A stretch of 64,000 bases of DNA from Methyloglobulus sp. (GTDB lineage Bacteria > Pseudomonadota > Gammaproteobacteria > Methylococcales > Methylomonadaceae): NCBI GenBank assembly GCA_013141505.1, contig JABFQX010000025.1, forward strand, positions 1 through 64,000, read 5' to 3'. This document shows positions 47,171 through 57,457 of this stretch, piece after piece. Position 1 is the first letter of the stretch, and each line of letters starts with the position of its first letter. Under the pieces are notes generated by a model, which was not told where the DNA came from, made no database searches, and was given only the letters and a program-made list of their open reading frames with translations. The position numbers and the translations under genes were made by a program.

Positions 47171-49114
47171 GTGACCGAATTTAAGTCTTTTTTTAGTAGC
47201 GAAGGCGCATTAGCGAATATTTTAGAAGGCTACCAACCACGCAACGCCCAAACTGAAATGGCTGAGGCCATCGCCCATGCGATTGACGAAAATCAAAGTT
47301 TAATCGCAGAAGCCGGAACAGGAACGGGCAAAACCTTTGCCTACTTAGCGCCAGCAATTCTATCAGGCAAAAAAACCGTTATTTCTACGGGCACCAAAAA
47401 TTTACAGGATCAACTGTTTAACAAAGATTTGCCTATTATTCGCAAAGCCTTGAAAACACCCTTCATCAGTGCGTTACTAAAGGGCAGAAGCAACTATGTT
47501 TGCAGTTACCGTTTGAAAAATGCCCTGGAGTCAACCTTTGGTTTCGGTAAGGAAGAAGCGGCAGCTCTCACTAAAATCAAGTCATGGTCTCAACGCACTA
47601 AAACCGGCGATACTTCAGAAATGACTGGACTCAGCGAAAGCGATCCAATCTGGTATATGGCAACCTCCACCGTGGATAATTGCCTCGGCCAGGATTGTCC
47701 TGATTACAGTGAATGCTTTCTGATGAAAGCCCGAAAGAAAGCCCAGGAATGCGATTTATTGGTTGTTAACCACCATTTGCTGTGTGCGGATTGGTCTATT
47801 CGAGAAGGTGGTTTTGGTGAATTATTGCCGAGCGCAGAAGTGGTGATTGTCGATGAAGCACACCAATTAGCAGACACCGCGACCAACTTCTTAGGCACTC
47901 ATGTCGGCGGCAGGCAATTGATCGACCTGGCGAATGATACCTTAATCGAGTATTTCAAAGACGCAACTGACCTGCCAGAATTAAGAACAGCCTGCGAAGA
48001 TCTTGAACATGAAGTTAAAGATTTGCGCTTAGCATTTGGCCTTGAACTTAAACGCGGCGATTGGAAGGACATTAGCACTAACCCGAAAATTGTTGTCAGC
48101 CTGAACGAAACCAGAGGAAAATTGCAAAGGCTTCGCGACCAGCTAAAACTGGCATCGGTTAAAACCAAAGACCTGGACTTGTGCTACCAACGGGCAAATG
48201 ATTTAAACGAGCAATTACAAAGCATTATCGACGATAAATCGGGCAAATGGATACGCTGGTATGAAACGCACCGAAAAACTTTTACCTTAAGCAGAACACC
48301 GCTGGATATTGCCAAAGAATTTCAGGCTTTCATGCAACAACATAAATCAACGTGGATTTTCACCTCCGCCACCTTGAGTGTAGCGGATAAGTTTGACCAT
48401 TTTGCCAATAACTTAGGCTTAGGCGACATTCAAAATAATGTTTGGGACAGCCCTTTTGATTTTGCCAGCCAATCTTTGTTTTATCATCCTAAAGGCTTAC
48501 CAAAACCCGAAGATGCTAACTTCATTCCTGCCATCATCGAATATGTGCTTCCAGTACTTGAAGCCAGCAAAGGCCGAGCTTTTTTCCTTTTTACCAGCCA
48601 CCGTGCCCTTAAACAAGCGGCAGAGTTGCTGGAGAACCGAATTCAGTATCCGTTATTGATCCAAGGCAACAAACCTAAAGCCCAGTTATTGGCAGAGTTT
48701 AAACGCTTGGGCAATGCAATCTTGCTGGGTACAGCCAGCTTTTGGGAAGGTGTCGATGTACGCGGTGAAGCCTTGTCATGCGTCATAATAGACAAGCTGC
48801 CTTTTTCATCGCCCGGCGACCCAATCTTAAAAGCCCGCCTGGAAGCCATTAGCGAACGGGGCGGCAACCCGTTCTTTGAGCATCAACTACCCACTGCCGT
48901 CATTGCCTTACGGCAAGGCATAGGCCGCCTGATTAGGGATGAAACCGACCGTGGCGTTTTGATGGTCTGCGACCCACGCCTGTTAAAACGCTCATATGGG
49001 CAAATTTTCCTAGACAGTGTACCTGGCATGAAACGTACTCGTGACATTGCCGATGTACAGGCATTTTTTAAGGACGATTACGCAAAAGCAATGTCCTCAG
49101 GGAATACGCCATGA
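47171..49114 (+). CDS. yoaA: DinG/YoaA family ATP-dependent DNA helicase
   Basis: A 5'-3' SF2 (XPD-like) helicase, 647 aa. It has Walker A IAEAGTGTGKTFAYLAPAIL (about 42-60), the four-Cys Fe-S cluster (YVCSYRL and NCLGQDCPDYSECFLMKAR), VIVDEAHQLADTATN (DEAH), IFTSATLS, and motif VI RQGIGRLIRDETDRGVL. A GTG start at 47171 (MTEFKSFFSSEG). It overlaps tsaB by 4 bp, a typical gammaproteobacterial pair (yoaA-tsaB). Confidence 0.93.
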   Translation: MTEFKSFFSSEGALANILEGYQPRNAQTEMAEAIAHAIDENQSLIAEAGTGTGKTFAYLAPAILSGKKTVISTGTKNLQDQLFNKDLPIIRKALKTPFISALLKGRSNYVCSYRLKNALESTFGFGKEEAAALTKIKSWSQRTKTGDTSEMTGLSESDPIWYMATSTVDNCLGQDCPDYSECFLMKARKKAQECDLLVVNHHLLCADWSIREGGFGELLPSAEVVIVDEAHQLADTATNFLGTHVGGRQLIDLANDTLIEYFKDATDLPELRTACEDLEHEVKDLRLAFGLELKRGDWKDISTNPKIVVSLNETRGKLQRLRDQLKLASVKTKDLDLCYQRANDLNEQLQSIIDDKSGKWIRWYETHRKTFTLSRTPLDIAKEFQAFMQQHKSTWIFTSATLSVADKFDHFANNLGLGDIQNNVWDSPFDFASQSLFYHPKGLPKPEDANFIPAIIEYVLPVLEASKGRAFFLFTSHRALKQAAELLENRIQYPLLIQGNKPKAQLLAEFKRLGNAILLGTASFWEGVDVRGEALSCVIIDKLPFSSPGDPILKARLEAISERGGNPFFEHQLPTAVIALRQGIGRLIRDETDRGVLMVCDPRLLKRSYGQIFLDSVPGMKRTRDIADVQAFFKDDYAKAMSSGNTP

Positions 49115-49797
49115 AAATACTTGCGGTAGAAACCGCCACCGAAGCCTGTTCCGCCGCATTGATAGTTGACGGGGACATATCCGAGCAATACGGCTTGACT
49201 ACCAACGGGCACAGCAAACTCATTCTGCCGATGATAGATTCATTATTATCTGAAGCAGGCTTACAACCTGCCGATCTCGACGGCTTGGCATTTGGCTGTG
49301 GCCCCGGTTCTTTTACCGGTGTCCGTATTGCCACTGGCATCATCCAGGGCATCGGGTTTGCGCTCGATCTACCTATAATGCCGGTATCTAATCTGGCGGC
49401 AGTCGCACAAGATTTTTTCGATAACAATGATGAAAACGTTGCTTTCGTGGCTATGGATGCGCGCATGGGCGAAATTTACTGGGCGTGGTATCAGCGCAAT
49501 TCGGCTAGTTATGCCGAGCTAATCGGGAAAGAATCAGTCACTTCTGCAAGTGACATCCAGTATCCAGATGACATGGTAGGTGTGGGTATTGGTTCAGGCT
49601 GGGGTATTTATGACAAAGAATTACTGGGTTGCTTATCACACCGTGTCATTCGCTATGAAGCCGATAACCTACCTAGAGCAAGGGCTGTCGCCCGCCTAGG
49701 TGCTGAAGGTTTTAAGCGAGGATTAGCGGTTACTGTTGAGCAAGCCATGCCGGTTTATTTACGTGACAAAGTGGCTAAGAAAGAATCGGAAAGATAG
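49111..49797 (+). CDS. tsaB: tRNA threonylcarbamoyladenosine synthesis protein TsaB
   Basis: A partner of TsaD and TsaE for the t6A37 tRNA modification. 228 aa with an ASKHA fold: MKILAVETATEACSAALIVD, HSKLILPMIDSLL, GCGPGSFTGVRIATGIIQG and FVAMDARMGEIYWAWY. It starts within the stop of the helicase gene (ATGA). Confidence 0.95.
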   Translation: MKILAVETATEACSAALIVDGDISEQYGLTTNGHSKLILPMIDSLLSEAGLQPADLDGLAFGCGPGSFTGVRIATGIIQGIGFALDLPIMPVSNLAAVAQDFFDNNDENVAFVAMDARMGEIYWAWYQRNSASYAELIGKESVTSASDIQYPDDMVGVGIGSGWGIYDKELLGCLSHRVIRYEADNLPRARAVARLGAEGFKRGLAVTVEQAMPVYLRDKVAKKESER

Positions 49798-49934
49798 TAT
49801 TCAGCTTTGTGAAAATGATTAGGTGAGCTTGTGAATTCAAGATACCAGGATCACAAAACCGGTCATTTAAAGAAGCCTTCACCTAGTAAATACGATTTGG
49901 GCAAACTACGAGTATCTTGCATTAACTTAAAACA

Positions 49935-49967
49935 GTGCAGACAAACGATAAATCTGTTTGCCTGCAC
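49935..49967. terminator. Hairpin between tsaB and fusA2
   Basis: GTGCAGACAAAC (49935-49946) and GTTTGCCTGCAC (49956-49967) pair except for one internal mismatch, with a 9-nt loop. It lies 15 bp after the fusA2 stop (minus strand) and after tsaB (plus strand). It may serve both convergent transcripts; only short T runs follow. Confidence 0.6.
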
Positions 49968-49981
49968 TTTGCAACAAAGTT

Positions 49982-52066
49982 TTACTTGTTTTTATTCCGC
50001 TCAGCCACTTCCTTAATCACTTCATCGGCCACGTTTTTAGGGCACGGCATGTAGTGTGAGAATTCCATCGAGAACTGACCGCGACCTGAAGTCATAGTAC
50101 GCAAGTCACCGATATAACCGAACATTTCGCTCAACGGAACGTCGGATTTAACGCGCACACCGGTGATACCGGGATCTTGTGACTTGATCATGCCACGTCT
50201 GCGGTTAAGATCGCCGATCACATCACCGACATGGGCATCCGGTGTAAAGGTATCGACTTTCATAATCGGTTCGATTAATTGCGGGCCCGCTTTTGGAATG
50301 GTTTGACGGAACGCGGCTTTAGCGGCAATTTCAAACGCAATCGCTGACGAGTCGACTGCGTGGAAAGCACCATCGGTCAGGATAACTTTGAAATCCAAAC
50401 ACGGGAAGCCCGCCAACACGCCTTTATCCAGCATACCTTTAAATCCTTTTTCAACGGCCGGCCAGTATTCTCTGGGTACGTTACCCCCAGTCACCGCTGA
50501 TTCAAACACAAAACCGCTGCCTGGCTCGCCTGGCTCAATAATGTAGTTGATCTTACCGTATTGACCGGAACCGCCCGATTGCTTTTTGTGGGTGTACTCA
50601 TCTTCAACACGCTTGGTGATGGTTTCGCGATACGCCACTTGTGGTTTACCAACAATTACATCCACACCGTGAGTACGTCTTAAAATGTCAACTTTAATGT
50701 CAAGATGCAACTCGCCCATGCCTTTAAGGATGGTTTCGCCACTGTCTTCGTCGGTTTCAACATGGAAAGACGGATCTTCCTGAATCATTTTACCGAGTGC
50801 GATACCCATTTTTTCAGATGCCGCTTTATCTTTAGGGCTAATCGCCAACGAGATAACGGGATCAGGGAATACCATCGGCTCCAATGTGGCAGGGTATCTT
50901 GGATCACATAGGGTGTGACCGGTTTGAATGTTCTTCATACCCAGTACCGCAACAATATCGCCAGCTTGTGCAGATTCCAGTTCATTACGATCATCGGCGT
51001 GCATTTCAACGATACGACCTATACGTTCAGTCTTACCAGTGAAGGTGTTGAGTACGTTGGTGCCTTTTTCCAGCTTTCCACAGTAGATACGTAGGAAGGT
51101 TAATGCGCCGTAACGGTCGTCCATTATTTTGAAGGCGAGTGCGCGCAGGGGTTTATTGGCATCAACCGTTGCAAATTCACCGGTAGGGTTGCCTTCAAGA
51201 TCAACTTCTGGCTGTGGTTTAACTTCAGTTGGGTTAGGCAAGTAATCTATTACACCATCCAGAACTAACTGTACACCTTTGTTTTTGAATGAAGATCCGC
51301 AGAATGTTGGGAAGAAATCCAGGTTGATTGTACCTTTGCGGATACAGCGTTTAATGGTTTCAATATCAGGTTCTACGCCATCAAGATATTGCTCCATAAC
51401 ATCATCAAATTGGTCAGCAACCTGATCAATCATTTTTTCACGCCATTTTTCAACGTCCGCAGCCATATCAGCAGGTACATCTTCTACATGGTAATTCATC
51501 GGATCACCAGAATCATCCCATATCCAGGCTTTGCGGGTAAGCACATCGACAACGCCTACAAACTGGTCTTCAGTACCAATCGGCAAAGTCATAACGACAG
51601 GCACTGCACCCAGCACTTGTTCAACCTGCTTAATTACGCGGTAGAAATCTGCACCAATACGATCTAGCTTATTGATATAAATAACGCGAGCAACTTCAGA
51701 GTCATTCGCATAACGCCAGTTGGTTTCTGATTGCGGCTCAACACCGCCTGAACCGCAGAAAACACCGATGCCGCCATCGAGAACCTTCAACGAACGGTAA
51801 ACTTCGATAGTGAAATCAACGTGTCCTGGGGTGTCGATAATATTAAAACGGTGATCCTTCCAAAAACAGGTGGTCGCCGCAGATTGAATGGTAATGCCGC
51901 GTTCACGTTCTTGATCCATAAAGTCAGTGGTAGTCGCACCATCATGCACTTCACCAATTTTATGGATTTTACCGGTGAGCTTTAAAATCCGCTCGGTGGT
52001 CGTGGTTTTGCCGGCATCAACGTGCGCGAAAATACCGATGTTTCTGTAAAGCGATAAATCAGTCAT
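49982..52066 (-). CDS. fusA2: Elongation factor G paralogue (EF-G2)
   Basis: A GTPase of 694 aa that acts on the ribosome. G1 [17 protein letters not shown], switch [18 protein letters not shown], and [12 protein letters not shown] (G4). The sequence follows the second EF-G type of gammaproteobacteria: it starts [20 protein letters not shown] and has [20 protein letters not shown], which differ from the canonical str-operon EF-G. It is alone, not with rpsL, rpsG or tuf, supporting the paralogue call. A role in translocation versus ribosome recycling is not known from sequence. Confidence 0.85.
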   Translation of the reverse strand: MTDLSLYRNIGIFAHVDAGKTTTTERILKLTGKIHKIGEVHDGATTTDFMDQERERGITIQSAATTCFWKDHRFNIIDTPGHVDFTIEVYRSLKVLDGGIGVFCGSGGVEPQSETNWRYANDSEVARVIYINKLDRIGADFYRVIKQVEQVLGAVPVVMTLPIGTEDQFVGVVDVLTRKAWIWDDSGDPMNYHVEDVPADMAADVEKWREKMIDQVADQFDDVMEQYLDGVEPDIETIKRCIRKGTINLDFFPTFCGSSFKNKGVQLVLDGVIDYLPNPTEVKPQPEVDLEGNPTGEFATVDANKPLRALAFKIMDDRYGALTFLRIYCGKLEKGTNVLNTFTGKTERIGRIVEMHADDRNELESAQAGDIVAVLGMKNIQTGHTLCDPRYPATLEPMVFPDPVISLAISPKDKAASEKMGIALGKMIQEDPSFHVETDEDSGETILKGMGELHLDIKVDILRRTHGVDVIVGKPQVAYRETITKRVEDEYTHKKQSGGSGQYGKINYIIEPGEPGSGFVFESAVTGGNVPREYWPAVEKGFKGMLDKGVLAGFPCLDFKVILTDGAFHAVDSSAIAFEIAAKAAFRQTIPKAGPQLIEPIMKVDTFTPDAHVGDVIGDLNRRRGMIKSQDPGITGVRVKSDVPLSEMFGYIGDLRTMTSGRGQFSMEFSHYMPCPKNVADEVIKEVAERNKNK

Positions 52067-52542
52067 AGTTTTACTCTATATGTGGGCATGAAAACTTTTT
52101 TGGAGACCACACTGACATAGAGTGGCTCTAATGAATCCTAATCTTGACGCCGGATGATGAACCTAAACCCTGTCCAATTGCTTAAATCTGCTGACGACAA
52201 ATTACAAGTCAGCGCTATTAAAGCGGGTAGGGAATTATTTATAGCTCCAATAATTCTCTTTTATCCAGCCAAGTTTAAAGCCCAACATTTTAACCTAAAA
52301 TACCTATAAAAATACAGGAAACCTGTCAAATTGTGTTTTGGTTACATTTGGTTACATTATTATCGCTATCAAGCCATACAAATTGGCTGTTCTAAAGTTG
52401 GGGTCTGGTGCAATATTTACAGTTTTAATTGAATTTGCCTAAACCTTGCCAACTAAATGATTGGACATATGGTCTTAATCCTTTGTGTGTGCTACTAATA
52501 AGCATAAATAAAAAACATTCGTATTAACTAAGAAAGGTTTCT
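52067..52542. other. Intergenic region upstream of fusA2
   Basis: About 475 bp without a supported gene. It contains a perfect 10-bp direct repeat TTTGGTTACA at 52337-52346 and 52347-52356. It also contains an AAGAAAGG ribosome-binding site for the phosphoesterase gene at its right end. Confidence 0.5.
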
Positions 52543-53220
52543 GTGTCCCCATCTACAAAAATTTTATTTGCGGGCGATCCGCATGGAAATTTTAAGCCGC
52601 TGGTAGCGGCAGTTCACCAACATAAGCCGAAAGCTGTCGTGTTGTTGGGAGATTACGACCTGGACATACCCTTGGAAAAATCGCTGGAAAACATTATCGG
52701 TTTAACTGAAATCTGGTGGATTGCTGGTAATCACGATTTTGAAACACCTGCCAAGCATGACAATTTATTTCATTCAGCTTTGGCTGAGCAGAGCCTGCAT
52801 TTAAAAGTTGTCGAAGTTGCCGGTCTTAAAATAGCCGGTTTGGGCGGAATATTCTTGGGCAGGGTGTGGTATCCACCGAAACAACCAAAATGGTCGAACA
52901 AACAGGAATACCTCAATGCCCAACGGCCTCATATCAAGCACGGCGACATGCCTTTAAAATACCAATGTGCAATCTGGCACGACGAATTTCATGCTTTGGC
53001 TCAATTAAAAGCCGATATTTTAGTCACTCATGAAGCCCCAGGATCACACAGGCACGGCTTTTCAGTCATTGGTGAATTGGCATCAGCTATGGGGGCAAAG
53101 CATATTTTTCATGGCCATCTGCACGAAAATTATGGCAAACTTATTAAAAATAACATCCAAGTGTACGGCGTAGCAGATGCTTCTGTCGCCGACTTACAAG
53201 GTAATACGGTAAGTCAATAA
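52543..53220 (+). CDS. Metallophosphoesterase
   Basis: 225 aa with all five calcineurin-like phosphoesterase motifs: FAGDPHGNF (DxH), LLGDYDLD (GDxx), IAGNHDFET (GNHD), ILVTHEAPG (H) and FHGHLHENYG (GHxH). The start is GTG with AAGAAAGG 5 bases upstream. The substrate is unknown; the size and lack of a signal peptide suggest a cytosolic enzyme. Convergent with the PP2C gene. Confidence 0.87.
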   Translation: MSPSTKILFAGDPHGNFKPLVAAVHQHKPKAVVLLGDYDLDIPLEKSLENIIGLTEIWWIAGNHDFETPAKHDNLFHSALAEQSLHLKVVEVAGLKIAGLGGIFLGRVWYPPKQPKWSNKQEYLNAQRPHIKHGDMPLKYQCAIWHDEFHALAQLKADILVTHEAPGSHRHGFSVIGELASAMGAKHIFHGHLHENYGKLIKNNIQVYGVADASVADLQGNTVSQ

Positions 53221-53263
53221 TGGCTTTTAAGCACCGGTAAGATTTTACTTGGGTAATATCAAT

Positions 53264-54016
53264 TTAAGATGGCCGGATGCTTGTTCGACATCTAACCGAC
53301 AATACCGTGATGTTGTCACTTTTACCATTAGCACGGTATGCTGATAACCTTACCAATTTTGCCAAGCATTCGTCATTACAATTAGAATCAGCTAGTTGCA
53401 ATAGCTCTTCTTGTTTAACATGTTCCCAGAAACCATCACTGCACAAGACAAATGTTTCATCATGCTGAATGATTGGATGCACTTTTATTTCCGCCCTATG
53501 TCGGCTTTTTATATTGATGCTACGCGTGAGCTGGTTCTGTTCGGGGTGTTGGGCAATGTCCTGCTCGGAGATCATGCCCGCATCAAATAATTCTTGCGGG
53601 ATTGAATGATCGTGTGTTCGCCACAATATTTCGCTTGGGTTCATTCGATAAACCCTGGAATCACCACAATGCGCCGCCAATGCCATATTATTGTCCAGAT
53701 AAAGGATGGCGCAGGTCGTATGTGCTTCATTGGCTGCCTGGTCGTTCCTGAATAACAGTTTCATTTCATTGACGGCATCGGTTATCCAGGTGGAAAAAAC
53801 CCCAACAGGATCATGCGCCAGCATTTTGGAATAAGTGTGGGCAAATTTCAGCATGCCCTGACAGAAAAAATTTGATGCTTTTTCACCACCATGATGCCCG
53901 CCCAAACCATCGGCCACGATAAACAAGCCAAAATTGTCGGTGACAATATGCGCCATGGCATCCTGATTAATACCCCTGTCACCCGTGACGCTTAATTCAA
54001 AAAGTTCAAGTTGCAT
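53264..54016 (-). CDS. PP2C-type serine/threonine phosphatase
   Basis: 250 aa. Metal-binding and catalytic motifs: GDRGINQDAMAHI (Arg-x-x-N-Q-D), IVADGLGGHHGGEKAS, AAHCGDSRVYRM, FVLCSDGFWEHV and KSDNITVLSVRC. It is similar to phosphatases that pair with Hanks-type kinases, but no kinase is in the window. It follows pdxJ by 9 bp, where other gammaproteobacteria have acpS. Confidence 0.9.
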   Translation of the reverse strand: MQLELFELSVTGDRGINQDAMAHIVTDNFGLFIVADGLGGHHGGEKASNFFCQGMLKFAHTYSKMLAHDPVGVFSTWITDAVNEMKLLFRNDQAANEAHTTCAILYLDNNMALAAHCGDSRVYRMNPSEILWRTHDHSIPQELFDAGMISEQDIAQHPEQNQLTRSINIKSRHRAEIKVHPIIQHDETFVLCSDGFWEHVKQEELLQLADSNCNDECLAKLVRLSAYRANGKSDNITVLSVRCRTSIRPS

Positions 54017-54025
54017 GATTTTTAA

Positions 54026-54772
54026 TTATGAAATGTGGGATCTTGAATTTAACATGATCTGCTTTAAATCTCGGACGGCTTGCCCTAAACCTGAAAACAG
54101 CGCTTGGGCAATAATAGAGTGACCGATATTCAATTCGACAATTTCCGGTATTCTGCAAATGGCCTCAACATTGTGATAGTGTAGTCCATGTCCGGCATTA
54201 ACCTGTAAACCGATGCTGTTTGCGTAGTGTGCTGCTTTTTTTATGTGTTCCAACGCAACATCTTGTAGTTTTATATTTTTTGCTTCTGCATAGCTTCCTG
54301 TATGCAATTCGATTACCAAAGCGCCTACTGCTTTAGCTGCATCAATCTGGTCACGCTCTGGCGCGATAAATAACGAGACTTCAATATCAGCATCAGCAAG
54401 CCGCTTGCAGGTCGTTTGTAAACGGGACAAATTACCTGTCACATCAAGACCGCCCTCTGTCGTCAATTCCTGCCGTTTTTCAGGCACCAAACAACACGCC
54501 TGCGGCTTGACCTTAACGGCAAGATCAACCATTTCGTCGGTCGCCGCCATTTCCATATTCAACCGGGAATTGATCATGTCTTTTAACAAGCTTATGTCCC
54601 TGTCCTGGATATGCCGCCGATCTTCCCTCAGATGAGCCGTGATGCTGTCTGCACCATTCTGTTCAGCGATTAGCGCCGCCTGTATTAATTCTGGATAGCG
54701 GGTTCCCCTCGCCTGCCTGATGGTAGCCACATGGTCAATATTGACACCTAACAGAATGGGTTTTATGTCCAT
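54026..54772 (-). CDS. pdxJ: Pyridoxine 5'-phosphate synthase
   Basis: It joins 3-amino-2-oxopropyl phosphate and deoxyxylulose 5-phosphate to make PNP, the last step of de novo vitamin B6 synthesis. 248 aa from ATG 54772 ([20 protein letters not shown]). Seen motifs are QARGTRYPE (active site), [14 protein letters not shown] and [12 protein letters not shown]. An in-frame ATG at 54796 lies within recO and is not used. One base separates it from the recO stop codon. Confidence 0.95.
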   Translation of the reverse strand: MDIKPILLGVNIDHVATIRQARGTRYPELIQAALIAEQNGADSITAHLREDRRHIQDRDISLLKDMINSRLNMEMAATDEMVDLAVKVKPQACCLVPEKRQELTTEGGLDVTGNLSRLQTTCKRLADADIEVSLFIAPERDQIDAAKAVGALVIELHTGSYAEAKNIKLQDVALEHIKKAAHYANSIGLQVNAGHGLHYHNVEAICRIPEIVELNIGHSIIAQALFSGLGQAVRDLKQIMLNSRSHIS

Positions 54773-54773
54773 T

Positions 54774-55481
54774 TTATAATCGTTTGAAAATATCATTAAT
54801 AACTGCCCTGCTACGTAACGGTTTACCTTGCAGGTGACTGTCTATGACCATCCGCATCAACATTTTTGCTTCTGTCAACACCCGAGAATCGTGAAATTGC
54901 CTTTGCTGCATTGCTAACAATGCCGATCCTGAAAATAGACCATTTACATCTTCAATCAACCCTTCACCCGTATTAAACCGATATTTTTTAGGCGGCTCAA
55001 TAAGTTTTTCATTGGCGATGTCATAATCTAACTGGACACCATAACCACTGTTTTCCAGCAAATTAAATTCAAATTGGCGCAATGCATTTTCAATATTGGC
55101 CTCTTGTTGAAGCCCCGACAAACACACTTGGTAATTTTCAAATACCTCAGGATGAGGATCGTACTTATGGAGGAAGTTACAGACCAACTCATTGACATAA
55201 AAGCCACAATAGAGCGCCAGACCTTTTAATTCATGCGCTGAACCTATCTGCTCAACATCGGTCAATGTTTTCAGTTCGGCTTTGCCCAGAAAGGACATCG
55301 ACAAGCCCATAAAAGGCCTGAGTATCCCGATAGTTTTCGACTTTGCTTTTCTTACGCCTTTTGCAATCAAGGAAATCCTGCCAAAATCCTGGGTCAATGC
55401 ATCTATAATCAAACTGGATTCGCTATAATTTTGCTGATGTAAAATGTACGCAGGTTGCGAATGGACAGCTACGTCAGTCAT
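54774..55481 (-). CDS. recO: DNA repair protein RecO
   Basis: A RecFOR mediator that loads RecA on SSB-coated gaps. 235 aa: OB-fold N-terminus ([34 protein letters not shown]), then a helical domain ([28 protein letters not shown]). Zinc Cys pairs are absent, as in E. coli RecO. It overlaps era by 8 bp. Confidence 0.93.
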   Translation of the reverse strand: MTDVAVHSQPAYILHQQNYSESSLIIDALTQDFGRISLIAKGVRKAKSKTIGILRPFMGLSMSFLGKAELKTLTDVEQIGSAHELKGLALYCGFYVNELVCNFLHKYDPHPEVFENYQVCLSGLQQEANIENALRQFEFNLLENSGYGVQLDYDIANEKLIEPPKKYRFNTGEGLIEDVNGLFSGSALLAMQQRQFHDSRVLTEAKMLMRMVIDSHLQGKPLRSRAVINDIFKRL

Positions 55482-56355
55482 TAAACCCTAAACTTTGCAG
55501 CGCACGCTCGTTATCAGACCAGCCTTTTTTGACTTTGACCCAGAGCTTTAAAAATACCTTCTGACCGATCAATTTTTCCATATCCAACCGGGCATCTGTG
55601 CCGATTTTTTTAAGCAAGGCACCTTCAGTGCCGATAACGATACTTTTTTGTGAATCCCGTTCTACCCAGATGACGATGTATATCTTTGCCACGTTGGGCT
55701 GCTCGTCAAATTTCTCCACCTGTACTGTCAGCGAATAGGGCAGTTCATCGCCTAGGCGACGTGTCAGTTTTTCGCGCACGATTTCAGCACATAAAAAGCG
55801 TTCCGGCCGGTCAGTCACCTGATCTTCTGGATATATCAACTCGCCTTCTGGTAACAATGCCAGCAATGCTTGCTCAAACTGCTCAAGATTTGTGCCTTTT
55901 AACGCCGACACAGGGATTAGTTCTTGGAACGGAAAACGATTTCTAGCCAAGTCAAAAAAAGCCATAATGGCTTGCTTATCTTTTATTTTATCGACTTTAT
56001 TAACAACCAAAACTACCGGCAAACCGGCTTGTTCCAGTTTTTTTAAGATAATTTCATCGTATTCGTGCCAACTCAAGCCGTCAATGAGCCAGACAATCAC
56101 ATCTACGCCCAGCAGTGAAGTATCCGCAGTGCGGTTTAGATAACGGTTGAGTGCCCTTTTGTCACTGTGGTGCATCCCCGGTGTATCAACATAGATGACT
56201 TGCCCGGCCTCTGAGGTGCTAATGCCCATTATTCTATGCCGTGTCGTTTGTGGCTTACGCGAGGTAATGCTGATTTTTTGCTTGAGCAAGTGGTTCATCA
56301 GGGTTGATTTGCCCACATTGGGGCGACCAATCAAGGCCACATAACCGCAATTCAT
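55474..56355 (-). CDS. era: GTPase Era
   Basis: A GTPase that binds 16S rRNA and checks 30S assembly. 293 aa: G1 IGRPNVGKSTLMNHLLKQ, DTPGMHHSDKRALNRYLNR (G3), VNKVDKIKDKQ (G4), SALKGTNLEQ (G5). The KH domain has VIGTEGALLKKIGTDAR and VFLKLWVKVKKGWSDNERAL. It overlaps rnc by 4 bp. Confidence 0.96.
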   Translation of the reverse strand: MNCGYVALIGRPNVGKSTLMNHLLKQKISITSRKPQTTRHRIMGISTSEAGQVIYVDTPGMHHSDKRALNRYLNRTADTSLLGVDVIVWLIDGLSWHEYDEIILKKLEQAGLPVVLVVNKVDKIKDKQAIMAFFDLARNRFPFQELIPVSALKGTNLEQFEQALLALLPEGELIYPEDQVTDRPERFLCAEIVREKLTRRLGDELPYSLTVQVEKFDEQPNVAKIYIVIWVERDSQKSIVIGTEGALLKKIGTDARLDMEKLIGQKVFLKLWVKVKKGWSDNERALQSLGFND

Positions 56356-57032
56356 GCCTGAGGTTGAAGTTTAGCCAACATCATTTCCGCTGCCGATTGT
56401 TCGGCTTTTTTTCTGGATACACCGATGCCTATGCAAGGTTCGTCAATCAGGGAGACGCGACATTTAACTTTAAATACCTGCTCATGGGCTAAGCCAGACA
56501 TGTCTATCAACGTATATTCAGGCAGTTCCATTCGTTTAGCTTGCATCAGTTCCTGTAATTGTGTTTTTGGATCTTTTTGCCAGTTATCGGAAGACAAGGC
56601 TTGTAGCTTTTCTGCAAACAACTGGCTAACCCAGTCTTGGCAAGCCGCTATGCCCTGGTCATTAAACAAAGCACCGATAATGGCTTCGAGCGCATCAGAT
56701 AGTATCGAATCACGGCGAAAACCACCACTTTTCAATTCCCCAGACCCTAAAAACAAATAATCCCCGAGATTATGTTTTCGGGCTAATTCTGCTAAGGAAG
56801 ATTCGTTGACAAGGCTAGCCCGCAACCTACTCAACGTGCCTTCATCGGCTACAGGAAACGCCGCGTATAACTTTTGGGCAATCACAAAACCCAAAATGGC
56901 ATCGCCCAAAAACTCCAATCGTTCATTATTACGCGCCCCGACACTGCGATGCGTTAATGCCATCGCAAAAAGCTGGGGTTCATTAAATGACAAACCCAGC
57001 TTTTCAGCCAATTGCTCGGGTTTTTTGATCAC
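56352..57032 (-). CDS. rnc: Ribonuclease III
   Basis: A dsRNA-specific endonuclease. 226 aa: catalytic NNERLEFLGDAILGFVIAQ (ERLEFLGD signature), SDALEAIIGALFNDQG (Asp/Glu), and a dsRBD from about 155 ending KKAEQSAAEMMLAKL. The start is GTG (57032), overlapping the stop of the DUF4845 gene. Confidence 0.96.
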   Translation of the reverse strand: MIKKPEQLAEKLGLSFNEPQLFAMALTHRSVGARNNERLEFLGDAILGFVIAQKLYAAFPVADEGTLSRLRASLVNESSLAELARKHNLGDYLFLGSGELKSGGFRRDSILSDALEAIIGALFNDQGIAACQDWVSQLFAEKLQALSSDNWQKDPKTQLQELMQAKRMELPEYTLIDMSGLAHEQVFKVKCRVSLIDEPCIGIGVSRKKAEQSAAEMMLAKLQPQA

Positions 57033-57409
57033 TCTTTACCCACCTCAACAACATCATGGAATTCGACAAGAACGCTCAGATTACCGAGGATTTTTTCGAC
57101 AACTTCATAGTCCATTTCAATTTTCAGGTAATTCCCTCTTTTGGCTATCTTGGCATCTTTATCTGTTGCGTACTTAACGTAATTCATGTCGAAGCGTTTT
57201 GTAAGGCCAGCCCTGATCTCAGATTCCCCCATCCCTTCAAGGTCTTTACTTTCTTCAATCGAGTTCAAGGCACTAGTAACCCTGGTGTGATCAAGATAGA
57301 TAGGCCCTACCTTAAGTATCAGCAAGACAAAAAAACCTAATATGACTAAGCCAAGAATCATCGATATTAATGTTATGCCTTGCTGGGAGTTGGGGTTTTT
57401 ATTCATCAT
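57029..57409 (-). CDS. DUF4845 membrane protein
   Basis: 126 aa. A pilin-like N-terminus (QQGITLISMILGLVILGFFVLL) with one helix (about 10-33), then a small periplasmic domain (VGPIYLDHTRVTSALNSIE, MNYVKYATDKDAKIAKRG). This DUF4845 gene is commonly found between lepB and rnc in gamma- and betaproteobacteria. The role is unknown. It overlaps rnc by 4 bp. Confidence 0.85.
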   Translation of the reverse strand: MMNKNPNSQQGITLISMILGLVILGFFVLLILKVGPIYLDHTRVTSALNSIEESKDLEGMGESEIRAGLTKRFDMNYVKYATDKDAKIAKRGNYLKIEMDYEVVEKILGNLSVLVEFHDVVEVGKE

Positions 57410-57457
57410 AGTTCCAGTTATCGAGGCAAAAAAATTACACTTAGTGATAAGTGTAGT

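Noticed and set aside
49831-50016. 61-codon plus-strand ORF between tsaB and fusA2
   Set aside because: It spans the terminator-like hairpin and the 3' end of fusA2, with no ribosome-binding site.
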